Shown in pieces: positions 12,957 through 13,002 of a stretch of 13,002 nt of DNA. A program made the translations under genes and the position numbers. Under the pieces are notes generated by a model that was not told where the DNA came from, did not search any database, and worked only from the letters and a program-made list of their open reading frames with translations. The DNA is from Eggerthellaceae bacterium UBA5906 (lineage in GTDB: Bacteria > Actinomycetota > Coriobacteriia > Coriobacteriales > Eggerthellaceae): assembly GCA_002431805.1 (NCBI GenBank), contig DJEE01000157.1, positions 40,196 to 53,197 of the forward strand, in the 5' to 3' direction. How positions within the stretch are numbered: the stretch's first letter is position 1; every line of letters begins with the position of its first letter.

Positions 12957-13002
12957 GGTCGGGTAGCTCAGTTGGTAGAGCAGGGGACTGAAAATCCCCG
13001 TG
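12957..13002 (+). tRNA. tRNA-Phe (GAA), 5' part, cut by the window end
   Basis: The sequence shows the acceptor 5' strand GGTCGGG (12957-12963), D-stem GCTC/GAGC (12966-12969 with 12978-12981) around AGTTGGTA, and the anticodon stem GGGGA/TCCCC (12983-12987 with 12995-12999) with loop CTGAAAA. The anticodon GAA is at 12990-12992. The variable loop, T-arm and 3' acceptor strand lie outside the window. Confidence 0.95.

Overview
The window looks like an origin-proximal piece of a mid-GC Gram-positive chromosome, most likely a gut actinobacterium of the Coriobacteriia (Eggerthella/Slackia-like). That placement is an inference from gene order (rpsF-ssb-rpsR-rplI-dnaB), base composition by eye, codon use and Gram-positive style proteins; there is no rRNA marker. 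A perfect 16-bp parS site (TGTTTCACGTGAAACA, 162-177) supports closeness to oriC. Every convincing gene is on the + strand.

Layout. Positions 1-232 hold a tRNA 3'-end-like fragment in reverse orientation, an AT-rich stretch and the parS palindrome, which lies just upstream of a MarR-type winged-helix regulator (233-706). A nested inverted repeat (757-810) then precedes a gene for an unrecognised acidic protein (842-1387). A 371-bp gene-free stretch (1388-1758) contains a 12-bp palindrome, a strong 13-bp hairpin without a U-tract, a promoter-like -10 and a leader hairpin that fits the S6:S18 autoregulatory motif. The ribosomal/replication operon rpsF-ssb-rpsR-rplI (1759-3384) follows and ends in a classic terminator (3411-3447).

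The second block is dnaB (3638-5050) followed closely by a two-gene repair module: an Mre11/SbcD-type nuclease like YhaO (5087-6373) and, overlapping it by 4 nt, a Rad50/SbcC-like ATPase like YhaN (6370-8550). The ATPase carries a two-helix membrane hairpin in the middle of its coiled coil, where Rad50/SbcC proteins have a zinc hook. This membrane-anchored nuclease/ATPase pair, linked to the replicative helicase gene, is the most interesting system in the window. It belongs to a known but poorly characterised family rather than being wholly new.

The third block is metabolic: purA (8596-9912, AMP branch) and purD (10028-11320, second step of de novo purine synthesis), the latter with its own promoter-like sequence and leader hairpin. 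Next is a HemW/HemN-like radical SAM gene (11483-12811), preceded by an 11-bp inverted repeat with TATAAT exactly at its centre and followed by a very strong terminator. The window ends 46 nt into a tRNA-Phe(GAA) gene. I see no insertion sequence, CRISPR array, prophage gene or rRNA.
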